The notes: generated by a model from the sequence alone, not told the origin. A stretch of DNA of 14,722 nt from Hungatella sp. UBA3147 (GCA_002365025.1 DEYX01000212.1:1-14722); one strand, 5' to 3'. Positions 7,121-14,722 are shown, numbered from the stretch's first letter. Translations and numbers: made by a program.

Positions 7121-7129
7121 TGTTAGAAT
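7121..7129 (+). promoter_or_regulatory. extended -10 promoter of the retron
   Basis: TGTTAGAAT is an extended -10 element (TGn plus TAGAAT). No good -35 lies 17 bases upstream (TCGTAA), which extended -10 promoters can tolerate. Transcription would start at about 7135-7137, a few bases before the a1 repeat at 7139. That is where a retron primary transcript is expected to begin. Confidence 0.5.
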
Positions 7130-7138
7130 AAATACCAT

Positions 7139-7154
7139 AACAGCAGAAGCAATA
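7139..7154 (+). repeat. retron a1 repeat
   Basis: AACAGCAGAAGCAATA pairs with the a2 repeat at 7314-7329, with 15 Watson-Crick pairs and one G-U wobble. The a1/a2 duplex holds the branch G next to the site where reverse transcription starts. Confidence 0.88.
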
Positions 7155-7225
7155 GTTTTTCCGCATGTAATGAGCCTGCGGCCGGGCAGCGAGTCGCTGC
7201 CGGGATTTTCATGGGATAGGAAAAG

Positions 7226-7303
7226 GCCGTAATCTGCTGCGAAGTACTACCGCACATTGCATGTGCCTGCGCCTGTGGCTTGTACATCTTCACATCTTAC
7301 GGC
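7226..7303 (+). other. msd stem-loop (template of the retron cDNA)
   Basis: The outer stem pairs GCCGTAA (7226-7232) with TTACGGC (7297-7303). After an internal loop, GAAGTAC (7241-7247) pairs with GTAC...TTC (7282-7291, three-base bulge). Above that, CCGCA (7250-7254) can pair with TGTGG (7274-7278, one G-U). The apex alternatively forms a perfect 6-bp hairpin, GCACAT/ATGTGC with loop TGC (7252-7266). A CATCTT direct repeat (7285 and 7293) sits on the 3' arm. A single long hairpin of this size is typical of msDNA. Folding was done by eye. Confidence 0.7.
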
Positions 7304-7313
7304 ATCATGTTTG

Positions 7314-7329
7314 TATTGCTTCTGTTGTT
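7314..7329 (+). repeat. retron a2 repeat
   Basis: TATTGCTTCTGTTGTT is the reverse-complement partner of a1 at 7139-7154. cDNA synthesis is expected to start at the template base just 5' of it, near G7313. It lies 50 bases before the RT start codon. Confidence 0.88.
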
Positions 7330-7379
7330 TACTCAGAGATAAGCAAGAATTTTAGTATATAACTACGATGGAGGAGCCG

Positions 7380-8366
7380 ATGTATCAGACAGATTTATGG
7401 AAATACTGCACGAAGGAGTATTGCAGGGACATGCTATTATCTTTCCGGCTTCTGGGGAATACCAGCTGGCCGGACCAGAAGGTAATGGCATGTCTTTATG
7501 CGTTCAGCAACCATACAGAACGCCATTACCGCACCGTCCGTATTCCAAAGAGAGACGGAAAACAGCGGAGTCTCATGGTACCGGATTATATGCTGATGAG
7601 AATACAGAGGAATATCCTGCATCATATCCTGGATGGGTATGAGGTCTCCAGCTGTGCCACAGCCTACCACAAAGGTGCAGGAGTGGTGTCCAATGCCAGG
7701 GTACATAAAGGAAAACATGTGGTGGTGAAGCTGGATATCAAAGACTTTTTCGGCAGTATTTCATTTCCAATGATTTTAAATAGTGTTTTTCCCGTCCGGT
7801 ATTTTCCTCCTGCCGTAGGAACCATGCTGACTGCCTTATGCTGCTGCAACGATTTTCTGCCTCAGGGGGCTCCCACTTCGCCTGCAGTTTCCAACCTGGT
7901 TATGAAGCATTTTGATGAATCCATAAATAAATGGTGCGAAAATAAAGGAATATCTTATACCAGGTACTGTGATGATATGACGTTTTCCGGTGATTTTAAT
8001 CCAGACCTGGTCATCCGGAAGATATCCGGTTTTTTAAATTTCATGGGGTTTGAACTGAATGAAACTAAGACCAGGATTTTATACCGCAACGGGAGACAGG
8101 CGGTCACGGGAATTGTGGTCAATGAGAAACTGCAGGTTTCCCGGGATTACAGAAGGAAACTGAGGCAGGAGATTTTTTACTGCCAGAAATACGGGGCAAA
8201 GTCCCATCTGGAGAGGAACAAAAGTGCTGCGGGAATTTCAGAGAATCAGTATCTTATTTCTCTTTTGGGAAGAATACAGTATATCCTTTTGGTGAATCCT
8301 GAAGACCGGTGGTTTCAGGAGGCGGAGGAGAAGCTTTTAACTGTGCTTGGGAGGAAATCAGAATAA
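7380..8366 (+). CDS. retron reverse transcriptase
   Basis: This 328-residue RT makes msDNA from the RNA encoded just upstream. Motifs in order: an RT0-2-like N-terminus (RTVRIPKRDGKQRSLMVP, 51-68), the retron-specific NAxxH as NARVH (105-109), VKLDIKDFFGSI with catalytic D119, LPQGAPTSPAVSNL (160-173), YCDDMTFS with catalytic D198 and D199, and the retron VTG triplet (242-244, in VTGIVVN). Group II maturase, integrase and fused effector domains are absent. The ATG at 7368 has no ribosome site; GGAGGA at 7370-7375 points to the ATG at 7380, so I use that. YCDD rather than the commoner YADD is a mild variation. The TAA stop overlaps the next gene's ATG. No recognised effector lies beside it, so the retron type cannot be assigned. 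Confidence 0.92.
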   Translation: MYQTDLWKYCTKEYCRDMLLSFRLLGNTSWPDQKVMACLYAFSNHTERHYRTVRIPKRDGKQRSLMVPDYMLMRIQRNILHHILDGYEVSSCATAYHKGAGVVSNARVHKGKHVVVKLDIKDFFGSISFPMILNSVFPVRYFPPAVGTMLTALCCCNDFLPQGAPTSPAVSNLVMKHFDESINKWCENKGISYTRYCDDMTFSGDFNPDLVIRKISGFLNFMGFELNETKTRILYRNGRQAVTGIVVNEKLQVSRDYRRKLRQEIFYCQKYGAKSHLERNKSAAGISENQYLISLLGRIQYILLVNPEDRWFQEAEEKLLTVLGRKSE

Positions 8367-9955
8367 TGGATGCAAATAAAAATATAACCCTATTGATTGC
8401 GGACGATGAAGCGACGATCCGCAATGGGCTGTCTACGGTTGTTCCCTGGGAGCAGTTTGGCATTACCATCGTGGGCACTGCAGAAGAGGGCAGGGAGGCT
8501 TATGAGATTATTAAGTCCTGCAATCCGGACATTGTCATTACCGATATCCGCATGCCGGGCATGGATGGGCTGCAGCTGATGGAACGGGTAAAAAATGAAA
8601 AGCTGCAGACCAATTTTATTATTTTAAGCGGATATGGGGATTTTAAATATGCGCAGAAGGCAATTCAGCTGGGGGCTAAGAATTATTTTCTAAAGCCCAT
8701 TAAAATCGATGAACTGGTGACGGAGATCAGGCAGCAGAAAGAGGAGATCCTCCAGTCTAACCATATCCATTCTTATTCTGCCTATTTAAATGTCAAGTCT
8801 GAGCCAAAAGAAAAGTTCTTAAAGAGACTGTTAAAGAACGAATTTTATTCCTATGATGAAATTAAGGATGAAATCAGACGGCTGGAACTTAAGATAAATG
8901 ACAGTCCTTTCCGGGTCATGGTTTTTTCCATTCAGGGGAAAGAAGACGGGGAACAAGAGGATGAGTTTCAGCAGATCAATTATCTGATGGATATTGTGAG
9001 CGAAGAACTTCAGGAAACCAGATATGAATTTCTTATCTCAAGCTCCAGCGAGCTTTTAACGATCATCCATACCATGCAGCCGGGAGATTTGCCTGTGAAT
9101 TACCGTTTCCTTGCGGTCCGGTGCTTAAAACGGGTGAACCGGGATTCGACTATGGACTTAACGATCGGAATCGGTAAGGAAGGGGCCTCGCTTACGGACT
9201 GCTCCAATTCCTATAAAACAGCCCTTATGTGCCTGTCCTACAGTTTTTATGAGACAGATCATAGGATCTTTGATGAGAGCATCTTGTGCACTGCACCGCC
9301 GCCTGCAGCAGCAAACCAGATGGATTATAACAATCTGATGTATTCAATTGCCATAAACCGGACGGAGCAAATACGGGAATTCTGCCGGGAATATTTTTCC
9401 CAGCTTCTTTATGTGCCGATGCCTCCGCCCAATTATATCCGCGGGATGTGTATTTATCTGATTACGGACATTCAGAAGGAACTGGGAAGCGGCAAAGAAT
9501 TTTCTCAGGCGGAAGTCATCCTCCCCATTAATACCATACGTACCTTTGAAGAACTGAAGGCTTATATGGAGGATTTTCTGGAAGCGTGTGCGGGAAAGCA
9601 GGGATCCGGAGAGAACGGGCCGAAGAACCAGATCATTCAGGCGGCGGAGTATTATATCAAATCCCATATGGGAGAAAAGATTCTGGCTAAGGACGTGGCA
9701 AGGCACGTAAATCTCAGTGATGTTTATTTTACCAGCTATTTTAAATTAAAGACGGGTATTAATTTCAGGGATTATGTGATCCGGATCAAAATGGATCATG
9801 CCAAGGGACTTATGGAGCGGATGCCGGATATGCCGGTGGCGGAAGTGGCCGCTGCAACCGGCTACGACGATTACCGTTCCTTCTACCGGGTATTCAAACA
9901 GAACACGGGTGTCTCTCCTTCGGATTATAACAGAAACAGTGGAAAAACACCGTAA
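8366..9955 (+). CDS. AraC-type response regulator (YesN-like)
   Basis: This 529-residue regulator has an N-terminal receiver domain (about 7-125) with acidic pocket D13/D14, phospho-acceptor D60 in VITDIRMPGMDG, S88 and K110 (FLKP). A long middle region (about 130-410) is typical of the YesN group. The C-terminal AraC helix-turn-helix pair (about 425-525) includes LAKDVARHVNLSDVYFTSYF and VAEVAAATGYDDYRSFYRVFK. The frame is open back to 8309, but the ATG at 8366 gives the canonical N-terminus and overlaps the RT stop as TAATG, with GGAGG at 8350-8354. The sensor kinase follows 15 bases later. It is expected to activate the downstream sugar transporter. Its tight overlap with the retron RT is unusual. 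Confidence 0.92.
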   Translation: MDANKNITLLIADDEATIRNGLSTVVPWEQFGITIVGTAEEGREAYEIIKSCNPDIVITDIRMPGMDGLQLMERVKNEKLQTNFIILSGYGDFKYAQKAIQLGAKNYFLKPIKIDELVTEIRQQKEEILQSNHIHSYSAYLNVKSEPKEKFLKRLLKNEFYSYDEIKDEIRRLELKINDSPFRVMVFSIQGKEDGEQEDEFQQINYLMDIVSEELQETRYEFLISSSSELLTIIHTMQPGDLPVNYRFLAVRCLKRVNRDSTMDLTIGIGKEGASLTDCSNSYKTALMCLSYSFYETDHRIFDESILCTAPPPAAANQMDYNNLMYSIAINRTEQIREFCREYFSQLLYVPMPPPNYIRGMCIYLITDIQKELGSGKEFSQAEVILPINTIRTFEELKAYMEDFLEACAGKQGSGENGPKNQIIQAAEYYIKSHMGEKILAKDVARHVNLSDVYFTSYFKLKTGINFRDYVIRIKMDHAKGLMERMPDMPVAEVAAATGYDDYRSFYRVFKQNTGVSPSDYNRNSGKTP

Positions 9956-9970
9956 TTTGGAAAGGCAGAT

Positions 9971-11776
9971 ATGATAAAACGGTTAAAAGAAACGGTTTTT
10001 AAATTTATTGGAGACAGGAAGATCGCTTCCAAAATCCGGATTTGCATGTTCAGCATCGACATCATGCTGACAATTTTTATTTGCATTTTTGCAAGGGGTT
10101 ATTTTAATAAACTCTATTATGAAGAAGTAGAAATGCAGATGCAGGATACCATGAATGTAATTTCGGAATCCTTAAATAACATGTATGATACTTTGCTTAC
10201 CAATGTAATCAGCTTTGCTTCCACCCCTGCCATACAAAGGGTGGTAGTAAGCGGCCGGGATCAGAACAACTATTTAAACCAGGAAGGGGTTCAGGTCCGG
10301 CTCATCAATCTTATAAGCAGCAACAGCATGATTGAGTCGGTGTTTATGGTCAATAAGGATGGAACCTGCAATACGGTATATGCATATGGGGTGAGACCGG
10401 AGAAAAACTTATCCGATTTCCTTGCTGATTATGGAACCATTGATGAGATTACCTGGCTTCCTAACTGCCAGAGCCCTTTTTTGCAGCAGCAGGACGTGAT
10501 TCCCATTGTGATTCCCCTATCAACGCTGATTCCCGGTGATAATGTGGTGATTACCACTAAGGGCGAAGAAGTTGCCACCAGACTGGTGGTCCTGTTAAAT
10601 CTGCAGAAATTTCAGAGCAGGCTGTCCTTATCCAATGCCAATTATTTTGAACGCTCTTATTTTGTGGTGGATTCCAGGGGGAATAACATCAGCATTAAAA
10701 ATCCCCAGTCCATGAGAATGGTGTTAGAAAGCCAGGATTTTATCCGGGGAGTAAAGGAAAATAATAAGGATACCCAGATCCGCCAGATTGCGGATTTGAC
10801 GGACAATGTGGTTTATTCCCAGATGCTTCCCTTTTCGGACCTTCAGCTGATCAGTGTTCTTTCAAAAGAATCTTTAAACAGGAAGATCGCTGCCATGAAT
10901 CAATTCATCGTCTTAATGGGCGGCGCCGGTCTGATATTTTCCGTGATATTTTCCGCTCTTTTGTCTAAGTTTATCACCTCGCCCCTGGAACGGCTTATGG
11001 AGAGCATCCGGCAGATCAAGGAGAATCAATATGAAGAGCCATATGAAACAAAATACGATGATGAAATCGGACAACTGAATGCAGCGGTCAATTCCATGCA
11101 CAGTACCATTCAGTCCCAAATCAGCCAGATCAAGGAAGATGAGCATGAGAAATACCAGCTGGAGATACAGCTTCTGGCAGAACAGATTAATCCCCATCTG
11201 CTTTACAATACACTGGAAGGCATCAACCTTGAAGTGTTGAATAACCATACTCTGGTGGCATCATCCATGATCAATAACCTTGGGACCTTTATGCGGATTG
11301 GTTTGAATTATGGGGATGAGCTTATCATGGTCAGGAATGAAATCGCCCATGTGGAAGCTTACATCAATATCATGAACCACAGGACCAATAAGTCTATTTC
11401 CTTCCAGTCCTGTGTAGAGGAGGAGCTTAATGAGTACCGGATTCTCAAATTGATATTACAGCCCCTGGTGGAAAACTCCATCAAGCATGGCTTTCGGGAT
11501 GAGAAGTGGGGGGAGGCGGTGTGCATTCCTTCCATTGATGTTCGTTTTTACCGGAAAGATGACTGGATTTACATTGAAGTTACTGATAATGGCTGCGGCA
11601 TTGATATAGATAAAGCCCGTGATACTATTTACCGGAATGAACCGGCGGGAGGCCATCATATCGGCCTTCATAATGTTTATACAAGATTGAAGATCTATTA
11701 CGGAGAAGCGGAGATGGATTTTCAGACGATTCCATATTACAGGAACAGTGTGGTGATCCGCATTCCAGGAAAATAA
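9971..11776 (+). CDS. YesM-type sensor histidine kinase
   Basis: This 601-residue membrane kinase partners the response regulator. A transmembrane segment (about 24-41) is followed by an extracytoplasmic sensing region (about 42-308, Cache-like in length), a second transmembrane segment (about 310-333), a HAMP linker (334-385), and the His_kinase/HATPase core of the YesM class. H409 in QINPHLLYNTLEG is the phosphorylation site. The N-box ENSIKHG has N502, G1 is VTDNGCGID (537-545), and G2 is GLHNVYTRLK (565-574). AAAGG (9961-9965) precedes the ATG. It likely senses an extracellular sugar, perhaps through the binding protein encoded next. The gene ends at a terminator. Confidence 0.94.
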   Translation: MIKRLKETVFKFIGDRKIASKIRICMFSIDIMLTIFICIFARGYFNKLYYEEVEMQMQDTMNVISESLNNMYDTLLTNVISFASTPAIQRVVVSGRDQNNYLNQEGVQVRLINLISSNSMIESVFMVNKDGTCNTVYAYGVRPEKNLSDFLADYGTIDEITWLPNCQSPFLQQQDVIPIVIPLSTLIPGDNVVITTKGEEVATRLVVLLNLQKFQSRLSLSNANYFERSYFVVDSRGNNISIKNPQSMRMVLESQDFIRGVKENNKDTQIRQIADLTDNVVYSQMLPFSDLQLISVLSKESLNRKIAAMNQFIVLMGGAGLIFSVIFSALLSKFITSPLERLMESIRQIKENQYEEPYETKYDDEIGQLNAAVNSMHSTIQSQISQIKEDEHEKYQLEIQLLAEQINPHLLYNTLEGINLEVLNNHTLVASSMINNLGTFMRIGLNYGDELIMVRNEIAHVEAYINIMNHRTNKSISFQSCVEEELNEYRILKLILQPLVENSIKHGFRDEKWGEAVCIPSIDVRFYRKDDWIYIEVTDNGCGIDIDKARDTIYRNEPAGGHHIGLHNVYTRLKIYYGEAEMDFQTIPYYRNSVVIRIPGK

Positions 11777-11787
11777 GAAGCATAAGA

Positions 11788-11836
11788 GAGGTATTCCAAA
11801 TGCCGGTTAATGGCCTGCGGGATGCCTCCTTTTATT
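11788..11836 (+). terminator. intrinsic terminator after the kinase gene
   Basis: GAGGTATTCC (11788-11797) pairs with GGGATGCCTC (11819-11828) through ten pairs including two G-U wobbles, followed by a T-rich tract. It separates the two-component genes from the transporter genes, which therefore probably have their own regulated promoter. Confidence 0.7.
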
Positions 11837-11862
11837 TTCATTTAGCTGTCTGCAGCGGTACA

Positions 11863-11908
11863 ATGTTTAAAAATGTTACATTAAACATGAAAAATGCCAT
11901 GTCATAAT
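11863..11908. promoter_or_regulatory. inverted repeats and promoter region of the transporter operon
   Basis: ATGTTTAA (11863-11870) and TTAAACAT (11881-11888) form a perfect 8-bp inverted repeat with a 10-base spacer. ATGTTACAT (11873-11881) is a smaller palindrome inside it, and ACATG/CATGT (11885-11889 and 11898-11902) is another just downstream. A CATAAT -10-like element (11903-11908) follows without a clear -35, as expected for an activator-dependent promoter. The adjacent AraC-type response regulator is the natural candidate to bind here. Binding is inferred. Confidence 0.45.
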
Positions 11909-11977
11909 TAAGCTGAAATGGTTAAAATAATAGCATCAAGGCAAATACGTTATGATAAGTTTGGAAAGGAGAAAGTT

Positions 11978-13405
11978 ATGAAAAAAAGAGCTTTGAGTTT
12001 TATGATGGCAGGAGTCCTGGCTGCTGTGACACTGACCGGCTGTTCCGGCGGAGGAGGTACGGCCGGCACAACTGCAGCGCAGAATCAGGCAGAAGGGGAG
12101 GGCACAAAAGCCGCTTCAGCAGGGGAAACCGTGATTAAGGTATGGACCAATGACCGCCATGACTCCGAGTACGTGGATCAGAAGATCAGCGAATTCAATG
12201 AGACCAATGACAAGGGCATCAAGATCGAGATGACTGTGGTAACAGACGATTATGCAAATATGCTTTCTATGGCATATTCCTCCGGCACGGCACCTGATAT
12301 TGCAGGGATCAGTGCAGGCCAGAGCGGTTTTGATTTAAAGACCTTTGCAGATGCAAAAATCCTGGAACCCTTAAATGATAGAATTACAGATGCTGATTAT
12401 GAGAAGGTGACCGAGGCCAGCAAGCTTCAGTATGAAGGAATCGACATGATCGACGGCAATGTATACTGGATTCCAACAGGCATGAGAAGCGGTGTAAGAA
12501 TGGAGTACAACAAGGCTCTGGTGGAAGCAGCAGGCGTTACAGAGTTTCCGGATACCTTAGATGGTGTCATTGATCTGGCTAAGAAGGTAACGGAAAACGG
12601 CGGTGGAAAAAACTACGGTGTTGCCTTTACCTCAAGTGTTCCCTTCATCAGATGGATTGAAGGAACTTCTGAGACAAGCGGTATCTACCGTTATGACTAT
12701 AAGAATGGTGAATTTAATTTTGATGGTTACAAACCGGTGATTGAAAAGAGTAACCAGTTCTTTAAAGATAACAGCGTTCTTCCAGGATCCGTATCCCAGG
12801 GCGTTGATGCCATGAGAGCACAGTTTGCAGAGGGTGCATTTGCTCTCTGGGGCAATGCATCTCAGGAAGCAGGCGTGTTTACCGACCAATTCCCGGTTAC
12901 TAAATTTGACTGGGGGGTATCCACCGTTCCGACTCTTGACGGAGAAGTAAAGGGTGCTTTAACCATTCAGCCTCAGAAGGGGTACATGATGCTTTCTTCT
13001 TCCAAGAATAAAGATGCTGCATGGGAAGTTATTAAGTTCTTTTCCAGCGAAGATTTCTTAAAGGGCTACTTAGAGGGCGGCTATTGCCTTCCGATCTCCA
13101 GCTATATGAGCGATGCGATCGATTCCTCTAAGACCGGCAGACTTGCAGATTTCAAATTACAGGATTACGAAAGCGTATATCCGGCAGTACCGGCTGTCGC
13201 TATCCAGGGTGATGATTATATAGCAACTCTTTGGAATGCGATCTTAGGCAATGTCAGTGCTGATGATGCAATCAAAGATTTAAACAAGAGATACAATGAG
13301 GCGCTTGACAATGATGTAAGCATGGGCAAGATTAAGAGACTTATCATCAAGGACTTTGACCCGATGCATCCAAATGCAGGAACTATTGAGTACTTAGACA
13401 AATAA
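11978..13405 (+). CDS. sugar ABC transporter substrate-binding lipoprotein
   Basis: This 475-residue extracellular solute-binding protein is of the CUT1 (family 1) type. The N-terminus MKKRALSFMMAGVLAAVTLTGC is a lipoprotein signal with lipobox LTGC; C22 would be lipidated. A flexible G/S/T/A-rich linker (about 23-50) follows, and the mature fold starts near VIKVWTNDRHDSEYV. Family patterns include SSGTAPDIAG and the WIPTGMRSGVRMEYNKALVEAAG strand-helix. The frame opens at 11918, but AAGGAG at 11966-11971 and the signal peptide fix the ATG at 11978. It delivers an oligosaccharide or sugar to the permeases encoded next. The substrate is unknown. Confidence 0.93.
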   Translation: MKKRALSFMMAGVLAAVTLTGCSGGGGTAGTTAAQNQAEGEGTKAASAGETVIKVWTNDRHDSEYVDQKISEFNETNDKGIKIEMTVVTDDYANMLSMAYSSGTAPDIAGISAGQSGFDLKTFADAKILEPLNDRITDADYEKVTEASKLQYEGIDMIDGNVYWIPTGMRSGVRMEYNKALVEAAGVTEFPDTLDGVIDLAKKVTENGGGKNYGVAFTSSVPFIRWIEGTSETSGIYRYDYKNGEFNFDGYKPVIEKSNQFFKDNSVLPGSVSQGVDAMRAQFAEGAFALWGNASQEAGVFTDQFPVTKFDWGVSTVPTLDGEVKGALTIQPQKGYMMLSSSKNKDAAWEVIKFFSSEDFLKGYLEGGYCLPISSYMSDAIDSSKTGRLADFKLQDYESVYPAVPAVAIQGDDYIATLWNAILGNVSADDAIKDLNKRYNEALDNDVSMGKIKRLIIKDFDPMHPNAGTIEYLDK

Positions 13406-13418
13406 GTGCAGAGAGCAG

Positions 13419-13458
13419 AGGGGCTGTTTTTAGACAAACTAAAAGCAGCCCCTGTTTT
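13419..13458 (+). terminator. intercistronic hairpin between binding protein and permease
   Basis: AGGGGCTGTTTTT (13419-13431) pairs with AAAAGCAGCCCCT (13441-13453) over 13 bp with one T-G wobble, 9-base loop, followed by GTTTT. Such hairpins behind binding-protein genes commonly act as partial terminators or 3'-end stabilisers, so the binding protein is made in excess over the permeases. Confidence 0.75.
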
Positions 13459-13478
13459 AAAGAAAGGTGATACGACTC

Positions 13479-14399
13479 ATGAAAGAAAAATTAAGCTTTG
13501 CGGAGCGATTGAAACGGGCAGGCAGAAGGGGGGATTTTGCTTCTGTTTTCATGCTGCTTCCGGCAGTGTTTTTGCTGGTGGTGATATCCATCTATCCTTT
13601 CTGCTGGCTTTTCCGATATATTTTCTATGATTACAACGGATTTACAGCCTACTATATAGGATTTAAAAACTTTACCAGAATGTTTCAGGATGCCGTTTTC
13701 TGGCGCAGCGTCCTTCATACCTTTGAATATGCTGTGATGAAGTTAATCATCATCATACCCTTATCCCTGCTTCTTGCTGTTTTGCTGAATCAGAAGATCA
13801 AGGGAAGCGGAATCTTCCGTGGGATTTATTTCATGCCTACGGTCATAAGCTCCGCCGTTTACAGCCTTATATTCGGCTTTATCTTTGCCGTATACAACGG
13901 CGTGTTGAATGCTTATCTGCAGAAGCTTGGAATGATCCATTCCCCCATTGACTGGCTGGGAAGCGCCTCCATCGTAATGATTTCTATTATTATCGTGGCG
14001 GTATGGGGCGGATTCGGAAACTATATGATTCTGTTCATGTCAGGTCTCTCCAGCATCCCGGAAGAAATATACGAAAGCTGCAAGATGGACGGGGCTAATG
14101 GGGTACAGTCATTCTTTTATATTACCCTTCCCATGCTGAGTCCTGTCTTAAAGGTTATCCTAATGCTGGCTATTACTACGGCGCTGAAGGATTATGAATC
14201 GATCCTTGTACTTACCAATGGAGGACCAAACAGCAGATCTGAGGTAATGTTTACCTATATTTATAAGCTGATATTTGGTTCGCAGACAACGCCCCAGATC
14301 GGTTATGCAACCGTACTCAGCATTATGGCGGCTCTTATTATCGGCGTGATTACAGCCGTTTACATGTACCTTGCAAGAAAACTGGATGATGTGGTTTAA
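13479..14399 (+). CDS. CUT1 sugar ABC transporter permease (UgpA/LacF-like)
   Basis: This 306-residue integral membrane protein has about six transmembrane segments (first about 22-45) and the cytoplasmic EAA loop EEIYESCKMDGANGVQSFFY (195-214) that contacts the ATPase. The NGGPNSRSEVMFTYIY block near residue 247 is typical of the UgpA-type partner. AAAGGTGA (13463-13470) supports the ATG at 13479; a GTG four codons upstream lies inside that ribosome site. It pairs with the next permease to form the channel. No ATPase gene is visible in the window; many Firmicutes share one MsmK-type ATPase among such systems. Confidence 0.93.
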   Translation: MKEKLSFAERLKRAGRRGDFASVFMLLPAVFLLVVISIYPFCWLFRYIFYDYNGFTAYYIGFKNFTRMFQDAVFWRSVLHTFEYAVMKLIIIIPLSLLLAVLLNQKIKGSGIFRGIYFMPTVISSAVYSLIFGFIFAVYNGVLNAYLQKLGMIHSPIDWLGSASIVMISIIIVAVWGGFGNYMILFMSGLSSIPEEIYESCKMDGANGVQSFFYITLPMLSPVLKVILMLAITTALKDYESILVLTNGGPNSRSEVMFTYIYKLIFGSQTTPQIGYATVLSIMAALIIGVITAVYMYLARKLDDVV

Positions 14400-14409
14400 G
14401 GAGGCAGAT

Positions 14410-14722
14410 ATGGAAAAGACACATACAGTATATTCAAAAAAGACAAAAGCAATGCGAAGCCTTCTGTTCCTGCTTCTCCTGGTTATTTCGCTGATCACCC
14501 TTTACCCGGTTATCTATATTATACTGGGATCTTTTAAAGCAAATAATGAACTGCTTTTAGGGGGCACTGACATTCTGCCCAAAACATTTATCTTTGACAA
14601 CTACAAGCAGGCATGGGAAAAGGCCAATTTCGCGGTCTATACTGTGAACAGCCTTATGATAAGCCTTGGTGTCATGGTATTGTCCATCCTGACAACGACC
14701 ATGGCCGGATACGTGTTCGCAA
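14410..14722 (+). CDS. CUT1 sugar ABC transporter permease (MalG/UgpE-like), partial
   Basis: The gene starts at 14410 after AAGGAGG (14398-14404, overlapping the previous stop) and runs off the window end, giving 104 complete codons. The visible part has a basic N-terminus, a first transmembrane segment (about 18-40, with LYPVIYIILGSFK), a periplasmic stretch with LPKTFIFDNYKQAWEKANF, and the beginning of the next segments (NSLMISLGVMVLSILTTTMAGYVFA). This is the usual second permease of CUT1 systems. The EAA loop is beyond the window. Confidence 0.92.
   Translation, partial: MEKTHTVYSKKTKAMRSLLFLLLLVISLITLYPVIYIILGSFKANNELLLGGTDILPKTFIFDNYKQAWEKANFAVYTVNSLMISLGVMVLSILTTTMAGYVFA

Larger units (their letters stand above)
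7139..7329 (+). ncRNA. retron msr-msd non-coding RNA
   Basis: This is the template/primer RNA of the retron whose RT gene starts 50 bases downstream. It is bounded by a1 (7139-7154) and a2 (7314-7329), which pair over 16 bp with one G-U wobble. G7155, directly after a1, is the best candidate for the branching guanosine that primes cDNA through its 2'-OH. The msr part has a hairpin CCGCA/TGCGG (7161-7165 with 7177-7181) and a GC-rich hairpin (7185-7191 with 7195-7201). TTTTCC (7157-7162) can alternatively pair with GGAAAA (7219-7224). The msd part begins about 7225 and folds as one long stem-loop, described separately. Boundaries come from the repeats; the exact msr/msd border is inferred. Confidence 0.85.

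Noticed and set aside
7397..7642. Alternative 81-codon + strand frame inside the RT gene
   Set aside because: Out-of-frame shadow of the reverse transcriptase with no domain and no ribosome site.
7380..8366. RT as a group II intron maturase or diversity-generating retroelement
   Set aside because: No maturase X or endonuclease domain, no intron RNA structure, no template/variable repeat pair; the NAxxH and VTG motifs and the upstream a1/a2 RNA point to a retron.
13406..13630. 74-codon + strand frame overlapping the first permease
   Set aside because: It covers the intercistronic hairpin and reads out of frame with the clearly conserved permease.

Overview
The window looks like accessory carbohydrate-use DNA from an anaerobic Firmicute, most likely a Clostridia/Lachnospiraceae-type gut bacterium. 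I infer this from the strong AGGAGG ribosome sites, the mannose-family PTS, the YesM/YesN-type two-component pair next to a CUT1 sugar ABC transporter, and the T-rich intrinsic terminators. The genus cannot be fixed from sequence alone. All credible genes are on the + strand.

Region 1 (1-6979) is a sugar PTS locus. A HutC-type GntR regulator (69-809) ends at its own terminator. A sigma-A-like promoter with a palindromic operator candidate (934-981) then drives eight tightly packed genes: an amidohydrolase with a complete metal site, mannose-family EIIA, EIIB, EIIC and EIID, a second amidohydrolase paralogue that has lost several metal-site residues, an eIF-2B-like (MtnA/ribose-1,5-bisphosphate isomerase superfamily) protein with altered active-site positions, and a BtpA/SgcQ-like TIM barrel. 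A strong terminator (6934-6979) closes the unit. The substrate is unknown, and this set of enzymes does not match a pathway I can name.

Region 2 (6980-8366) is a retron, the most notable content of the window. The reverse transcriptase carries the retron-diagnostic NAxxH (NARVH) and VTG motifs and a YCDD catalytic centre. Immediately upstream lies a structured non-coding RNA bounded by a 16-bp a1/a2 inverted repeat, with a candidate branch G just after a1, msr hairpins and a long msd hairpin. An extended -10 promoter places transcription start at about the first base of a1. No recognisable effector gene sits beside it.

Region 3 (8366-14722, running off the end) is a solute-uptake locus: an AraC-type response regulator, a YesM-type sensor kinase, a terminator, then a sugar-binding lipoprotein, an intercistronic hairpin, and two CUT1 permeases (the second cut by the window end). 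The response regulator start codon overlaps the retron RT stop codon (TAATG), so the retron and the two-component system appear to be one transcription and translation unit. That linkage is the main thing to check.
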